From the NCBI RefSeq assembly GCF_001655005.1, contig NZ_LXET01000038.1, positions 62,001-126,000 of the forward strand: DNA of 64,000 nt, written 5' to 3'. The DNA is from Hafnia paralvei ATCC 29927 (GTDB taxonomy: Bacteria > Pseudomonadota > Gammaproteobacteria > Enterobacterales > Enterobacteriaceae). Positions 52,639 to 60,917 of the stretch are shown one piece after another. The notes under the pieces were generated by a model. The model worked only from the letters and a program-made list of their open reading frames with translations, searched no databases and was not told where the DNA came from. Numbering within the stretch: the first letter of the stretch is position 1; the number at the start of each line of letters is the position of its first letter. Both the position numbers and the translations under genes were made by a program.

Positions 52639-54375
52639 TTAATTCAATCCAGTAATGTTTCCGCTTTCGTCTATATCAATATGACGGTAGGCCGGAAGGG
52701 TGCTTAGCCCCGGCATCGTCATAATGTTACCAGCATAAACACGAATGAAACCGGCTCCAGCCGATACTTTCAAATCGGTTACGGGGACGACGAAATCCTG
52801 CGGGACATTTTTTAATGCGGGATCGGCGCTGATCGATAGCGGGGTTTTTGCCATACACAGCGGAAGGTGGCCAAATCCAGCCAATTGAAGCTGTTGTAGC
52901 TGTGCTTCAGCTTCTGGCGTTAGCTCCGCACGTAGCGCGCCGTAACCCTTTTTCACTAAGGTTTGCAGCTTATCGGCCAGCGACATCTCGTTAGGATAGA
53001 GTAGGGTTACCTCACCACTAACTCGGCAGGCTGCGGTCACGCATTCTGCCAGTTGTGCGGTGCCTTTGCCTCCCGCGGAGAATGCGTCACTGATTTCAAC
53101 GCCGAACGCACCCTGTTCAATGGCAAATTTGCGAATGAAGTCTAGCTCTTCAGCGCTATCTTCTGGGAAGCGATTAATGGCGACCACAACAGGTAATCCA
53201 TAGCGTGCAGCGTTGCCGATGTGCCAACCCAAATTGCTGGCGCCTTCTGTCAGCAGCGGTAGATTCGGGTGCTTGACCTCTTCAGGTAACGATTGCCCAG
53301 GCTTCATGTTGAACTTACCACTATTGGCTTTCAGACTACGCAGTGTCGCCACCAGCACTACGCAGGATGGCTTAATGCCAGACTGGCGACACTTAATATT
53401 AAAGAATTTTTCCATTCCCATATCAGAGCCAAATCCGGCCTCGGTAACAACATAATCAGCGAGCTGTAACGCTAAGCGATCGGCAAGCACCGACGAGTTG
53501 CCGTGCGCAATATTGGCAAATGGGCCTGCATGGATCAGAACGGGCGTATTTTCGCTGGTTTGCATCAGCGTGGGATGAATCGCCTCTTTCATCAACACCG
53601 CCATGGCGCCTGCAACCTCTAAATCTTCAGTGGTAATAGCGTGACCCTGTAACGTATAGCCCAAAATAATCTGCCCGATGCGTTGACGCATATCAGCCAA
53701 ACTCTCAGACAAAGCCAAGATCGCCATGAGCTCGGACGCGGCGGTAATATCGAATCCATCATGACGAGGAACGCCGTTGTTGCCACCACCGACACCGATA
53801 TCAATACTACGCAGGGCGCGGTCATTATGATCGATAACGCGTTTCCACAGGATTCGCTCTGGATCAATATCTAAGCGCTGTAGGCCGGTATGCTCGGTGA
53901 ATTTCTCACCCAGACGCTGTTCGTGAAACAGACGTGCATCCAACGCCGCCGAAGCCAGATTGTGCGCCGCGGTAATGGCGTGGATGTCACCGGTGAGGTG
54001 GAGATTGAGCTGCTCCATAGGCAACACCTGAGCCACGCCGCCACCGGCTGCGCCGCCTTTAACGCCAAAAACGGGACCTAAGCTAGGCTGACGGATACAT
54101 GCGACCGCTTTTTGACCAATATAGTTGAGCCCCTGACTCAAGCCTATAGTGGTGACCGTTTTCCCTTCTCCTAACGGGGTGGGGGTGATACTGGAGACCA
54201 ACACCAACTTGCCGGTTTCGGCCTCTGGTTTGATGGCTTTGATATCGATTTTTGCCGCATAGTGGCCATAAGGGATCAGCCATGCCGATGCTATTCCCAA
54301 CTGTTGTGCGATTTGGGCAATAGGTTTTAATTGCGGAACGGAAGAAGCGTGTATCTGTTCGGAGAGGGACGTCAT
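52639..54375 (-). CDS. fhs: Formate-tetrahydrofolate ligase Fhs
   Basis: A 578-residue FTHFS. The P-loop TPTPLGEGKT lies at 64-73, and VRQPSLGPVFGVKGGAAGGG, HLTGDIHAITAAHNL, GPFANIAHGNSS and FGSDMGMEKFFNIKCR are family hallmarks. It makes 10-formyl-tetrahydrofolate from formate, ATP and tetrahydrofolate, supplying purine and formyl-Met synthesis; E. coli K-12 lacks it. The ATG at 54375 gives the family start. A clear sigma-70 promoter and a candidate PurR box lie upstream. It is inserted with yedA between ydgK and cnu relative to E. coli. Confidence 0.95.
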   Translation of the reverse strand: MTSLSEQIHASSVPQLKPIAQIAQQLGIASAWLIPYGHYAAKIDIKAIKPEAETGKLVLVSSITPTPLGEGKTVTTIGLSQGLNYIGQKAVACIRQPSLGPVFGVKGGAAGGGVAQVLPMEQLNLHLTGDIHAITAAHNLASAALDARLFHEQRLGEKFTEHTGLQRLDIDPERILWKRVIDHNDRALRSIDIGVGGGNNGVPRHDGFDITAASELMAILALSESLADMRQRIGQIILGYTLQGHAITTEDLEVAGAMAVLMKEAIHPTLMQTSENTPVLIHAGPFANIAHGNSSVLADRLALQLADYVVTEAGFGSDMGMEKFFNIKCRQSGIKPSCVVLVATLRSLKANSGKFNMKPGQSLPEEVKHPNLPLLTEGASNLGWHIGNAARYGLPVVVAINRFPEDSAEELDFIRKFAIEQGAFGVEISDAFSAGGKGTAQLAECVTAACRVSGEVTLLYPNEMSLADKLQTLVKKGYGALRAELTPEAEAQLQQLQLAGFGHLPLCMAKTPLSISADPALKNVPQDFVVPVTDLKVSAGAGFIRVYAGNIMTMPGLSTLPAYRHIDIDESGNITGLN

Positions 54376-54427
54376 GGGGTCGTGATCCTTGCAAAAACAG
54401 GTAAAGGCAAACAAGTTGATGGCGGTG

Positions 54428-54455
54428 ATTATAGGCTATCGGACAGCACACTCAA
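54428..54455 (-). promoter_or_regulatory. Sigma-70 promoter of fhs
   Basis: On the minus strand TTGAGT (54450-54455) and a perfect TATAAT (54428-54433) are spaced by 16 bases. The start would fall near 54421, about 45 bases before the fhs ATG, leaving no room for a riboswitch. Confidence 0.7.
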
Positions 54456-54503
54456 TGGAGAATACCGCCCGAACCCATGTTTAAACGTAGATTGTCTCAT
54501 GCC

Positions 54504-54519
54504 ACGCAAACGATGACTC
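54504..54519. promoter_or_regulatory. Candidate PurR operator upstream of fhs
   Basis: ACGCAAACGATGACTC has a perfect left half of the PurR box (ACGCAAACG) and a partial right half. It lies about 50 bases upstream of the fhs -35 element, between fhs and yedA. Control of a one-carbon gene by PurR would be biologically sensible; the distance from the promoter is unusual. Confidence 0.45.
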
Positions 54520-54528
54520 TGCGAGAAA

Positions 54529-55416
54529 TCAATTTTGTGGCAGCAGGTATTTGCCCAAGGTAACCAACAGCACGGCAACGATGATCACACACAGCGCCAG
54601 CCATTCTGTCGATGACAGCATTTCACCGCCTAACCCCGTACCGAGCAACACGGCCACCACGGGGTTGACATACGCATAGCTGGTGGCAACAGCGGGGCGG
54701 ACATTGCGAATCAAGTACATATAGGCGCTGATGGCAATCAGGGAACCGAAAATCGCCAGATAGCTTACCGCAAGGATCCCTTGCAGGCTGGGCATTTGAG
54801 TCATTCGTTCACCGGCGATCGCGCTGGCAATGAGTAATACAATACCCGCCGTCAGCATTTCGACTGCACCCGCCATGAGTCCAGCAGGGAGTTCAACGCG
54901 AGAACCCCATACGGAGCCAAAGGCCCACGTCATGGAACCCGCAAGGATTAGCAATGCCATCCAAGGGTTTCCGCTTAGATGCCCGCCGCTGTTAAGTAAG
55001 ATGATGCCGCAGAGGCCAATGGCAATACCTAACCACTCAAGCCAGCGCGTAGGCATTCCGTACATGCGGCTAAAGCACAGGGTGAAAAGGGGAACGGTGG
55101 CGACCATCACCGCGGCGATGCCGGATGGAACATCCTGATGTTCGGCGACGGTAACAGCACCATTGCCCGCCGCTAACAGCAAAATGCCAATAACAGCGGC
55201 GTTAAGCAACGGGCGTCCGCTGGGCATTTTATGCCCGCGCAAACGCAGGAACGTCAGCATCACTAGGCCTGCACAGAGGAAACGAACGCCTGCCATCATG
55301 AGGGGCGGCCAGCTTTCAACGCCAAGGCGAATCACAAAATAGGTTGATCCCCAAATAATATATAAAGCAAATAATGAACCGATCAGGGGAAGAAAAGTGG
55401 CAGCACGAGAGCGCAT
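54529..55416 (-). CDS. yedA: EamA/DMT-family transporter YedA
   Basis: A 295-residue drug/metabolite-type transporter with ten predicted helices in two EamA halves. ALYIIWGSTYFVIRLGVESWPPLMMAGVRFL at the N-terminus and TSYAYVNPVVAVLLGTGLGGE near the C-terminus are nearly identical to E. coli YedA. It is a putative exporter, possibly of amino acids or metabolites; no substrate is established. The ATG at 55416 matches the E. coli start. In E. coli yedA lies elsewhere on the chromosome. It ends about 75 bases before the fhs promoter. Confidence 0.9.
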   Translation of the reverse strand: MRSRAATFLPLIGSLFALYIIWGSTYFVIRLGVESWPPLMMAGVRFLCAGLVMLTFLRLRGHKMPSGRPLLNAAVIGILLLAAGNGAVTVAEHQDVPSGIAAVMVATVPLFTLCFSRMYGMPTRWLEWLGIAIGLCGIILLNSGGHLSGNPWMALLILAGSMTWAFGSVWGSRVELPAGLMAGAVEMLTAGIVLLIASAIAGERMTQMPSLQGILAVSYLAIFGSLIAISAYMYLIRNVRPAVATSYAYVNPVVAVLLGTGLGGEMLSSTEWLALCVIIVAVLLVTLGKYLLPQN

Positions 55417-55660
55417 ATTAAGCAGATTCCTTGGCAAAAATAAGCAGCCAGTAAACGCTAAAATGAGCAACGGAAGAACTCTTTTCTCATGCCGTTTACT
55501 TATTAACGAGGTGATTTTAAGTGTATTTGGCTATAAATCAGTAAGGGAGCGGTTAAGGGACCACAGCGTGAAAATCATAGCGGTAATTCAAATGGTTACT
55601 AGGGGTTGAGTCATCAGCCCAACCCTGCTAAATATCAGGTCGTTTGTGACTGAATAAGGT

Positions 55661-55876
55661 TTATTGCACGTAGTGCCAAATCTCTTTTGGGACGCAGCCA
55701 ACATCATATAAACGCCCACCGCTGGCTAATTCAGCTCGGCGATGATCGGCGGCACGGTACATATTAATAATTTCGACATCATCAGTAAGTGAATAATTAA
55801 GATGGTCAAAAAGTTTTTCTAAGCTTTCCAGAGTGCTCACCCGGCGAAATTTTAGCAAATAGTCGGTTACTGTCAT
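55661..55876 (-). CDS. cnu: H-NS/StpA-binding protein Cnu (YdgT), Hha family
   Basis: A 71-residue, all-helical Hha/YmoA-family protein, the same length as E. coli Cnu. The start MTVTDYLLKFRRVSTLESLEKLFDHL and the block YRAADHRRAELASGGRLYD are close to identical. Such proteins bind the N-terminal domain of H-NS or StpA and strengthen silencing of AT-rich, often horizontally acquired genes. In E. coli cnu lies immediately upstream of ydgK-rsx, so its location here confirms the assignment despite the two inserted genes. Confidence 0.95.
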   Translation of the reverse strand: MTVTDYLLKFRRVSTLESLEKLFDHLNYSLTDDVEIINMYRAADHRRAELASGGRLYDVGCVPKEIWHYVQ

Positions 55877-56228
55877 TTTTTATGTTTTCATCAACGAGAG
55901 GAATTTCAGAAGAGCAGCCAGTATATGTAGGTAAATCCATCTGTCTAGTACAATAATAGTGATATTGGTTACATAAACTAAAAAATGATTATTGCCAATA
56001 ATAGTCACTCAGCTAATTAATTGTGGCTGTCGTGGTTTAACGTATTGATAAAACGATGAAAACTAGGGGCTGTTATGCGGTGTAGGATATTTGAATATCG
56101 CTTTTAGCGTCTATTGTTTAAATATTGGATATTTATATCCTAAATAATTTTAGTGGCATTGAGGCGGCCGTGATTATCATCACTAGACCGCCTTTTGCTA
56201 CTTGATTTAATTAGTTTGTATGACTCGA
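55877..56228. other. AT-rich region between araA and cnu
   Basis: A 352-base, very AT-rich stretch expected to hold the cnu promoter. The small gene blr, which precedes cnu in E. coli, was not found. At 56162-56193 an imperfect hairpin with GGCGG/CCGCC outer and GTGAT/ATCAC inner pairs lies about 36 bases after the araA stop; it lacks a T-run on the araA strand and may be a weak terminator or an mRNA end. Confidence 0.5.
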
Positions 56229-57731
56229 TTATTTACGATTCAACGTGTAGTACATTTCATTCCAACGGATTTCATTTTTAAATGCTGGCAACGTGGTGGC
56301 ATGATCAATAAGCAGGAATTCGATATTGTGCATCTCGGCATATAACCGCAGATATTCCACGTCCAGCGCTTGAGTAAATACGGTGTGATGCGCACCACCG
56401 GCCAAGATCCATGCTTCCGCAGCGGTGGCCAACGACGGTTGCGCTTTCCAGATCGCCCGAGCAACAGGAAGTTTTGGCAAATCGCGTGGCTGTTCTACGG
56501 TATCAACACAGTTCACCAGTAAACGGAATCGATCGCCCATATCTATCAGGCTAGCATTCAGCGCAGATCCGGCGGGTGTTGCAAACAGCAGTCGAGCCGG
56601 ATCGGCTTTGCCACCGATGCCCAAATGCTGAACATCAAGCAACGGTTTTTCTTCTTTGGCAATGGAGGGGCATACTTCCAGCATGTGTGAGCCAACAACC
56701 AGATCGTTGCCAGGCTGGAAGTTATAGGTGTAATCCTCCATGAAAGAGGTACCGCCTTTCAGACCGCTGGCCATCACTTTCATAATGCGCAGCAGCGCGG
56801 CGGTTTTCCAATCGCCTTCGGCACCGAAACCATAACCCTTTTGCATTAGGCGCTGGCAAGCTAAACCCGGTAATTGCTTCAGACCGTATAAATTTTCAAA
56901 GGTCGTAGTAAAGGCATGGAAGCCTCCTTGCTGTAGGAAACGTTCAATCCCTAATTCTAGGCGTGCGGCATCGAGCAAATTCTCGCGTTTTGCGCCGCCG
57001 CTTTTCACCGCATCCGTTAGGATATAGCTCGTTTCATACTCTTCAACCAACGTATTAATGTCGTTGTGGCTGACTTCATTCACGACCTGTTCGAGATCGC
57101 CCAGCGCATAGCCGTTGACGCTATAGCCAAATTGAATTTGAGCGCTAACTTTATCACCTTCGGTGACGGCCACTTCGCGCATATTGTCACCGAAGCGGGC
57201 GACTTTCAGATGTTGGCTTTCGTGGCGTGCGGCAGAAACACGCATCCAGCGAGCGATACCTTCTAGCGCCTGAGGGTCTTCCCAATGCCCTGCAACCACG
57301 CTGTGCTGTTGCCGCATACGTGCGCCAATAAAACCGAACTCGCGGCCGCCGTGCGCGGTTTGATTCAGGTTCATAAAGTCCATATCCATGGTGTCCCATG
57401 GGATCTGAGCATTGAACTGAGTGTGGAACTGGAGCAGGGGTTTCTCAAGGCGACGCAAACCGTTGATCCACATTTTGGCCGGAGAGAACGTGTGTAACCA
57501 CACTAGCAGGCCAAGACAGCTATCTTGATAGTTAGCATCACGGCAGAGAGACGTGATTTCATCCGGCGTAGTTGCCAGCGGTTTTTGCACTAATTTCACC
57601 GGCAGACCCGCCTGATTCAAAGAGCTGACGACTTTCTCAGCCTGCTCCTTGACTTGTTGCAGCGTCCGCTGACCATAGAGATGCTGACTGCCAATAACAA
57701 ACCACACTTCGCTTTGTTTGAACTGTTGCAT
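56229..57731 (-). CDS. araA: L-arabinose isomerase AraA
   Basis: A 500-residue enzyme, the E. coli length, converting L-arabinose to L-ribulose with a manganese ion. EVWFVIGSQHLYG at the start, GLLVWLHTFSPAKMWI, GYGFGAEGDWKTAALLR and GTSFMEDYTYNF are conserved; the last two hold metal-binding glutamates, and the histidine in VVGSHMLEVCPSI is another ligand. The ATG at 57731 is chosen by alignment; the open frame extends 73 residues into the araB end. It lies 25 bases after araB. No araD follows: cnu is next, 352 bases away. Confidence 0.97.
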   Translation of the reverse strand: MQQFKQSEVWFVIGSQHLYGQRTLQQVKEQAEKVVSSLNQAGLPVKLVQKPLATTPDEITSLCRDANYQDSCLGLLVWLHTFSPAKMWINGLRRLEKPLLQFHTQFNAQIPWDTMDMDFMNLNQTAHGGREFGFIGARMRQQHSVVAGHWEDPQALEGIARWMRVSAARHESQHLKVARFGDNMREVAVTEGDKVSAQIQFGYSVNGYALGDLEQVVNEVSHNDINTLVEEYETSYILTDAVKSGGAKRENLLDAARLELGIERFLQQGGFHAFTTTFENLYGLKQLPGLACQRLMQKGYGFGAEGDWKTAALLRIMKVMASGLKGGTSFMEDYTYNFQPGNDLVVGSHMLEVCPSIAKEEKPLLDVQHLGIGGKADPARLLFATPAGSALNASLIDMGDRFRLLVNCVDTVEQPRDLPKLPVARAIWKAQPSLATAAEAWILAGGAHHTVFTQALDVEYLRLYAEMHNIEFLLIDHATTLPAFKNEIRWNEMYYTLNRK

Positions 57732-57756
57732 GATGACTCCGTGAATGCTGAATAAA

Positions 57757-59433
57757 TTAATGTTTTTCTGCCGTGTAGCAGGGCTCTGCGTGCGTACACC
57801 ACTGTTGATAACGTTCGTAAAGCTGCTGGAAACGCACCACGCGTTCGGGATCGGGCTGGAGAGTGCGCTCGACTTGGCTCGCCATGTTTTGTTGGGCGGA
57901 GGCGATGTCTGGATAGGTTCCTGCGGCGACGGCTGCAAAAATTGCGGCACCCAGCGCGCAGCACTGATCGGAGGCGACGATTTGTAGTGGGCGATTCATC
58001 ACATCGCAGCACACCTGCATAATCACGGGAGATTTACGTGCAATCCCGCCTAGCGCCAACACGTTTTCCACGGGAACACCCTGATGCTCAAAGCACTCCA
58101 TAATGGCGCGAGCGCCAAAGGCGGTGGCAGCGATAAAACCACCGAACAGGGTTGGGGCATCGGTGCCTAGGTTAAGGTCGGTGATAACGCCTTTCAGACG
58201 CTGATTGGCGAAAGGGGTACGGCGGCCGTTGAACCAGTCCAGAACGACAGGGAGGTGGTTGAGCTGGGGATCCTTAGCCCATGCTTCAGTGAGCGCAGGC
58301 AGCAAGTTTTTTGCTGATTCTTCGAGCTGTGCAGCTAATTCTGGATGCTGTTTAGCGGTTTGCAACAACGGCCATGTGAGTAGGCGACTGAACCAAGCAT
58401 ACATATCACCAAAGGCTGACTGTCCCGCCTCCAAACCGATATAACCGGGCACGACGCTACCGTCGACTTGTCCGCAGATCCCCGCGATGGTGCGATCACC
58501 AATGCGTTCTTGCTCGGCAATCAGAATGTCGCAGGTTGAAGTGCCAATCACTTTCACCAGCGTATAAGGCTGAGCGCCAGCGCCAACGGCACCCATATGG
58601 CAATCAAATGCGCCGCCCGATAGCACGACGTCAGTCGTCAGACCTAAACGCTGCGCCCACTCCGCACTGAGTTTTCCTACGGGCAAATCGGCGGTGTAGG
58701 TTTCGGTAAACAGCGGTTGCTGCAGTTTTTCACTTAGACAGGTATCGAGTGCTTCGAGAAACACACGTGGTGCAACGCCTCCCCATGAGGGATGCCAAAG
58801 TGCTTTATGTCCGGTGCTGCAACGTCCGCGTTTCAGATTCTGCGGCCGCTTTTCACCACACAGTAGCGCGGGAACCCAGTCACAGAGCTCAACCCAAGAC
58901 ACAGCCGATTGGCGTACGGCGCGGTCTTCGCGTGTGACGTGTAGAATTTTTGCCCAAAACCATTCCGATGAGTAAACGCCGCCGATGTAGCGGGTGTAGT
59001 CGGGAAAATCTCCGCTACGGCATAAGCGGGTAATTTCTTCGGCTTCTTCAATGGCGGTGTGATCTTTCCACAGCACGAACATCGCGTTGGGGTTGTTGGC
59101 AAATTCGGGCAGCAGCGCCAGTACGTCACCCTTTTCATTTATTGGTGCGGGAGTCGAGCCCGTTGAATCAACCCCAATACCGACGACGGCTGCTCGTTGC
59201 TCCTCATTCATCCTCGCCACGACCGCCTTAATCGCGATTTCCAGCGATTCAATATAGTCGAGAGGATGATGGCGGAACTGGTTGGCAGGTGCATCGCAAA
59301 ACAGTCCTTGCTTCCAGCGCGGATAGTAAACCACTTCCGTATCTAACTCTTGACCAGTTACACAATCTACGGCTAGTGAGCGAACGGAGTCGCTACCAAA
59401 ATCCAGCCCGATTGCTATGGGATTTGCATGCAT
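57757..59433 (-). CDS. araB: L-ribulokinase AraB
   Basis: A 558-residue FGGY-family kinase that phosphorylates L-ribulose with ATP. AIGLDFGSDSVRSLAVD forms the N-terminal phosphate loop, GVDSTGSTPAPINEKG is conserved, GGAFDCHMGAVGAG holds the catalytic aspartate, and ALGGIARKSPVIMQV forms the C-terminal nucleotide site. The ATG at 59433 aligns with the family; an upstream in-frame start at 59472 would add 13 unlikely residues. It is the first gene of araBA, transcribed from the AraC-controlled promoter described at 59498-59535. Confidence 0.96.
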   Translation of the reverse strand: MHANPIAIGLDFGSDSVRSLAVDCVTGQELDTEVVYYPRWKQGLFCDAPANQFRHHPLDYIESLEIAIKAVVARMNEEQRAAVVGIGVDSTGSTPAPINEKGDVLALLPEFANNPNAMFVLWKDHTAIEEAEEITRLCRSGDFPDYTRYIGGVYSSEWFWAKILHVTREDRAVRQSAVSWVELCDWVPALLCGEKRPQNLKRGRCSTGHKALWHPSWGGVAPRVFLEALDTCLSEKLQQPLFTETYTADLPVGKLSAEWAQRLGLTTDVVLSGGAFDCHMGAVGAGAQPYTLVKVIGTSTCDILIAEQERIGDRTIAGICGQVDGSVVPGYIGLEAGQSAFGDMYAWFSRLLTWPLLQTAKQHPELAAQLEESAKNLLPALTEAWAKDPQLNHLPVVLDWFNGRRTPFANQRLKGVITDLNLGTDAPTLFGGFIAATAFGARAIMECFEHQGVPVENVLALGGIARKSPVIMQVCCDVMNRPLQIVASDQCCALGAAIFAAVAAGTYPDIASAQQNMASQVERTLQPDPERVVRFQQLYERYQQWCTHAEPCYTAEKH

Positions 59434-59497
59434 TCCCTCTCTCCTATCTATATAGATTTCACTGCTAACCAAAATAGGAAATAGCGGCGGAGAACTG

Positions 59498-59535
59498 TGA
59501 GGATGGCTTAGCTACATGTATGTATTTTTCAGCTA
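59498..59535 (-). promoter_or_regulatory. AraC operator pair I1-I2 of araBA
   Basis: On the minus strand TAGC-N7-TACATA (59519-59535, I1-like) and TAGC-N7-TCCTCA (59498-59514, I2-like) form two 17-base half-sites separated by 4 bases, giving the 21-base repeat of the E. coli araI region (TAGC-N7-TCCATA). The I2-like half-site ends in CCTCA, which overlaps the likely -35, as in the E. coli araBAD promoter. Confidence 0.82.
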
Positions 59536-59548
59536 CAACACCGAAGAA

Positions 59549-59564
59549 TGTGATGGTCATCAAA
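59549..59564. promoter_or_regulatory. Candidate CRP site in the ara control region
   Basis: TGTGA-TGGTCA-TCAAA fits the CRP consensus TGTGA-N6-TCACA with one mismatch. It lies 13 bases upstream of the AraC I1-like site, reading toward araB, and CRP activation of ara genes is well established in E. coli. Confidence 0.55.
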
Positions 59565-59839
59565 AGTTATCATTGTTACGGATTTGCTAAATATATGCAT
59601 AAAATAGCTGTAATTTTTTGGTGTGATTTTGCTCTCTATTTGTTCATCCATTAGCCGCTACAACTTAGCTCGTCTCACATAAGGTCCCTACATTGCAGTG
59701 AAATATCGCACCATTTGGTATTTGCTGCTCAATTGCCCCTGAGTTCGTACACACAGAGCTTTTTGTCATCCGATGCGGTATCGCCTCACAGGCATGACAA
59801 ATCTGCTACATAAAAATGACGAAACTGGAGATTGTAAAT
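59565..59839. other. Remaining araB-araF divergent control region
   Basis: These 275 bases must contain the araFGH promoter and any upstream AraC half-site. Several TAGC cores occur (for example at 59652 and 59666 on the plus strand, and GTAGCGGCTAATGG on the minus strand), but none shows the 21-base direct-repeat spacing, so none is called. Confidence 0.4.
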
Positions 59840-60820
59840 ATGCATAAATTCACTAAGGTTTTGGCCGCCATTGGACTGGCTGCCGTTATGTCACAATCCG
59901 CTATCGCAGAAAGCATGAAACTCGGTTTTCTGGTCAAACAGCCGGAAGAACCATGGTTCCAAACCGAATGGAAATTTGCCGATAAGGCTGGCAAAGATTT
60001 GGGCTTTGACGTGATCAAGATTGCTGTTCCAGACGGTGAAAAAACGTTAAACGCTATTGATAGCCTCGCAGCGAGCGGTGCTAAAGGCTTTGTTATCTGT
60101 ACGCCCGATCCCAAGCTAGGGCCTGCCATTATGGCCAAAGCGCGGAGCTACGATCTTAAAGTTATTGCCGTGGACGATCAGTTTGTAGATGCCAAAGGAA
60201 AACCGATGGAAAGCGTTCCATTGGTAATGATGGCGGCCAGTGAAATTGGTGCGCGCCAAGGGCAGGAACTGTGGAAGGAAATGAATAAGCGTGGTTGGAA
60301 AGTCGATGAAACGGGAGTTATGGCGATCACTGCGGACGAATTAGATACCGCTCGCCGTCGTACGACCGGGTCGATGGATGCACTGAAGGCGGCGGGTTTC
60401 CCAGAGAAACAGATCTACAAAGTACCCACGAAATCCAATGACATTCCTGGCGCCTTCGATGCGGCTAATTCTATGTTGGTTCAATACCCAAAAGTTAAAA
60501 ACTGGCTGATCGTGGGGATGAATGACAACACGGTATTGGGCGGCGTGCGGGCAACAGAAGGACAGGGCTTTAAAGCTGAAAACGTGATTGGCATCGGTAT
60601 CAATGGCGTGGATGCGGTGAGCGAATTGTCCAAGGCAAACCCAACCGGATTCTTCGGCTCGCTGCTGCCGAGCCCGGATATTCATGGCTATAAAAGCATC
60701 CAAATGCTGAACGACTGGGTGACCAAAGGGGCGGAGCCAGCCAAGTTTACCGCAGTGACCGACGTCGTCTTGATTACGCGCGACAATTTCAAAGAAGAGC
60801 TACAGAAGAAAGGGTTGTAA
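59840..60820 (+). CDS. araF: L-arabinose-binding periplasmic protein AraF
   Basis: A 326-residue substrate-binding protein of the arabinose ABC importer. The signal peptide MHKFTKVLAAIGLAAVMSQSAIA is almost identical to that of E. coli AraF. The mature protein keeps the sugar-contact segments KLGFLVKQPEEPWFQTEWKF, AVPDGEKTLNAIDSLAASGAKG, ITADELDTARRRTTGSMD and IVGMNDNTVLGGVRATEG. The ATG at 59840 is used because it begins the signal peptide, with GGAG upstream. It is the first gene of araFGH and is divergent from araBA. Confidence 0.97.
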   Translation: MHKFTKVLAAIGLAAVMSQSAIAESMKLGFLVKQPEEPWFQTEWKFADKAGKDLGFDVIKIAVPDGEKTLNAIDSLAASGAKGFVICTPDPKLGPAIMAKARSYDLKVIAVDDQFVDAKGKPMESVPLVMMAASEIGARQGQELWKEMNKRGWKVDETGVMAITADELDTARRRTTGSMDALKAAGFPEKQIYKVPTKSNDIPGAFDAANSMLVQYPKVKNWLIVGMNDNTVLGGVRATEGQGFKAENVIGIGINGVDAVSELSKANPTGFFGSLLPSPDIHGYKSIQMLNDWVTKGAEPAKFTAVTDVVLITRDNFKEELQKKGL

Positions 60821-60829
60821 GCCACGCAC

Positions 60830-60849
60830 AGAGCGGCCATTGCCGCTCT
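60830..60849 (+). other. Hairpin between araF and araG
   Basis: AGAGCGGC-CATT-GCCGCTCT is a perfect 8-bp stem 9 bases after the araF stop, with no T-run. Such hairpins after binding-protein genes commonly protect the 5' mRNA so that the binding protein is made in excess over the ATPase and permease. Confidence 0.7.
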
Positions 60850-60917
60850 AACCACCTTTTGTTGACTACTGACTTTAGCCACCGCGAGGTTAGCTATCGG
60901 TGGCAAGGAGAACGTTT

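Noticed and set aside
54376..54528. ZTP riboswitch upstream of fhs
   Set aside because: These riboswitches often precede fhs in other bacteria, so I looked for the conserved pseudoknot segments. They are absent, and the likely transcript start leaves only about 45 bases of leader.
55877..56228. The small gene blr upstream of cnu
   Set aside because: Expected from E. coli gene order, but no open frame resembling the Blr peptide was found on either strand.
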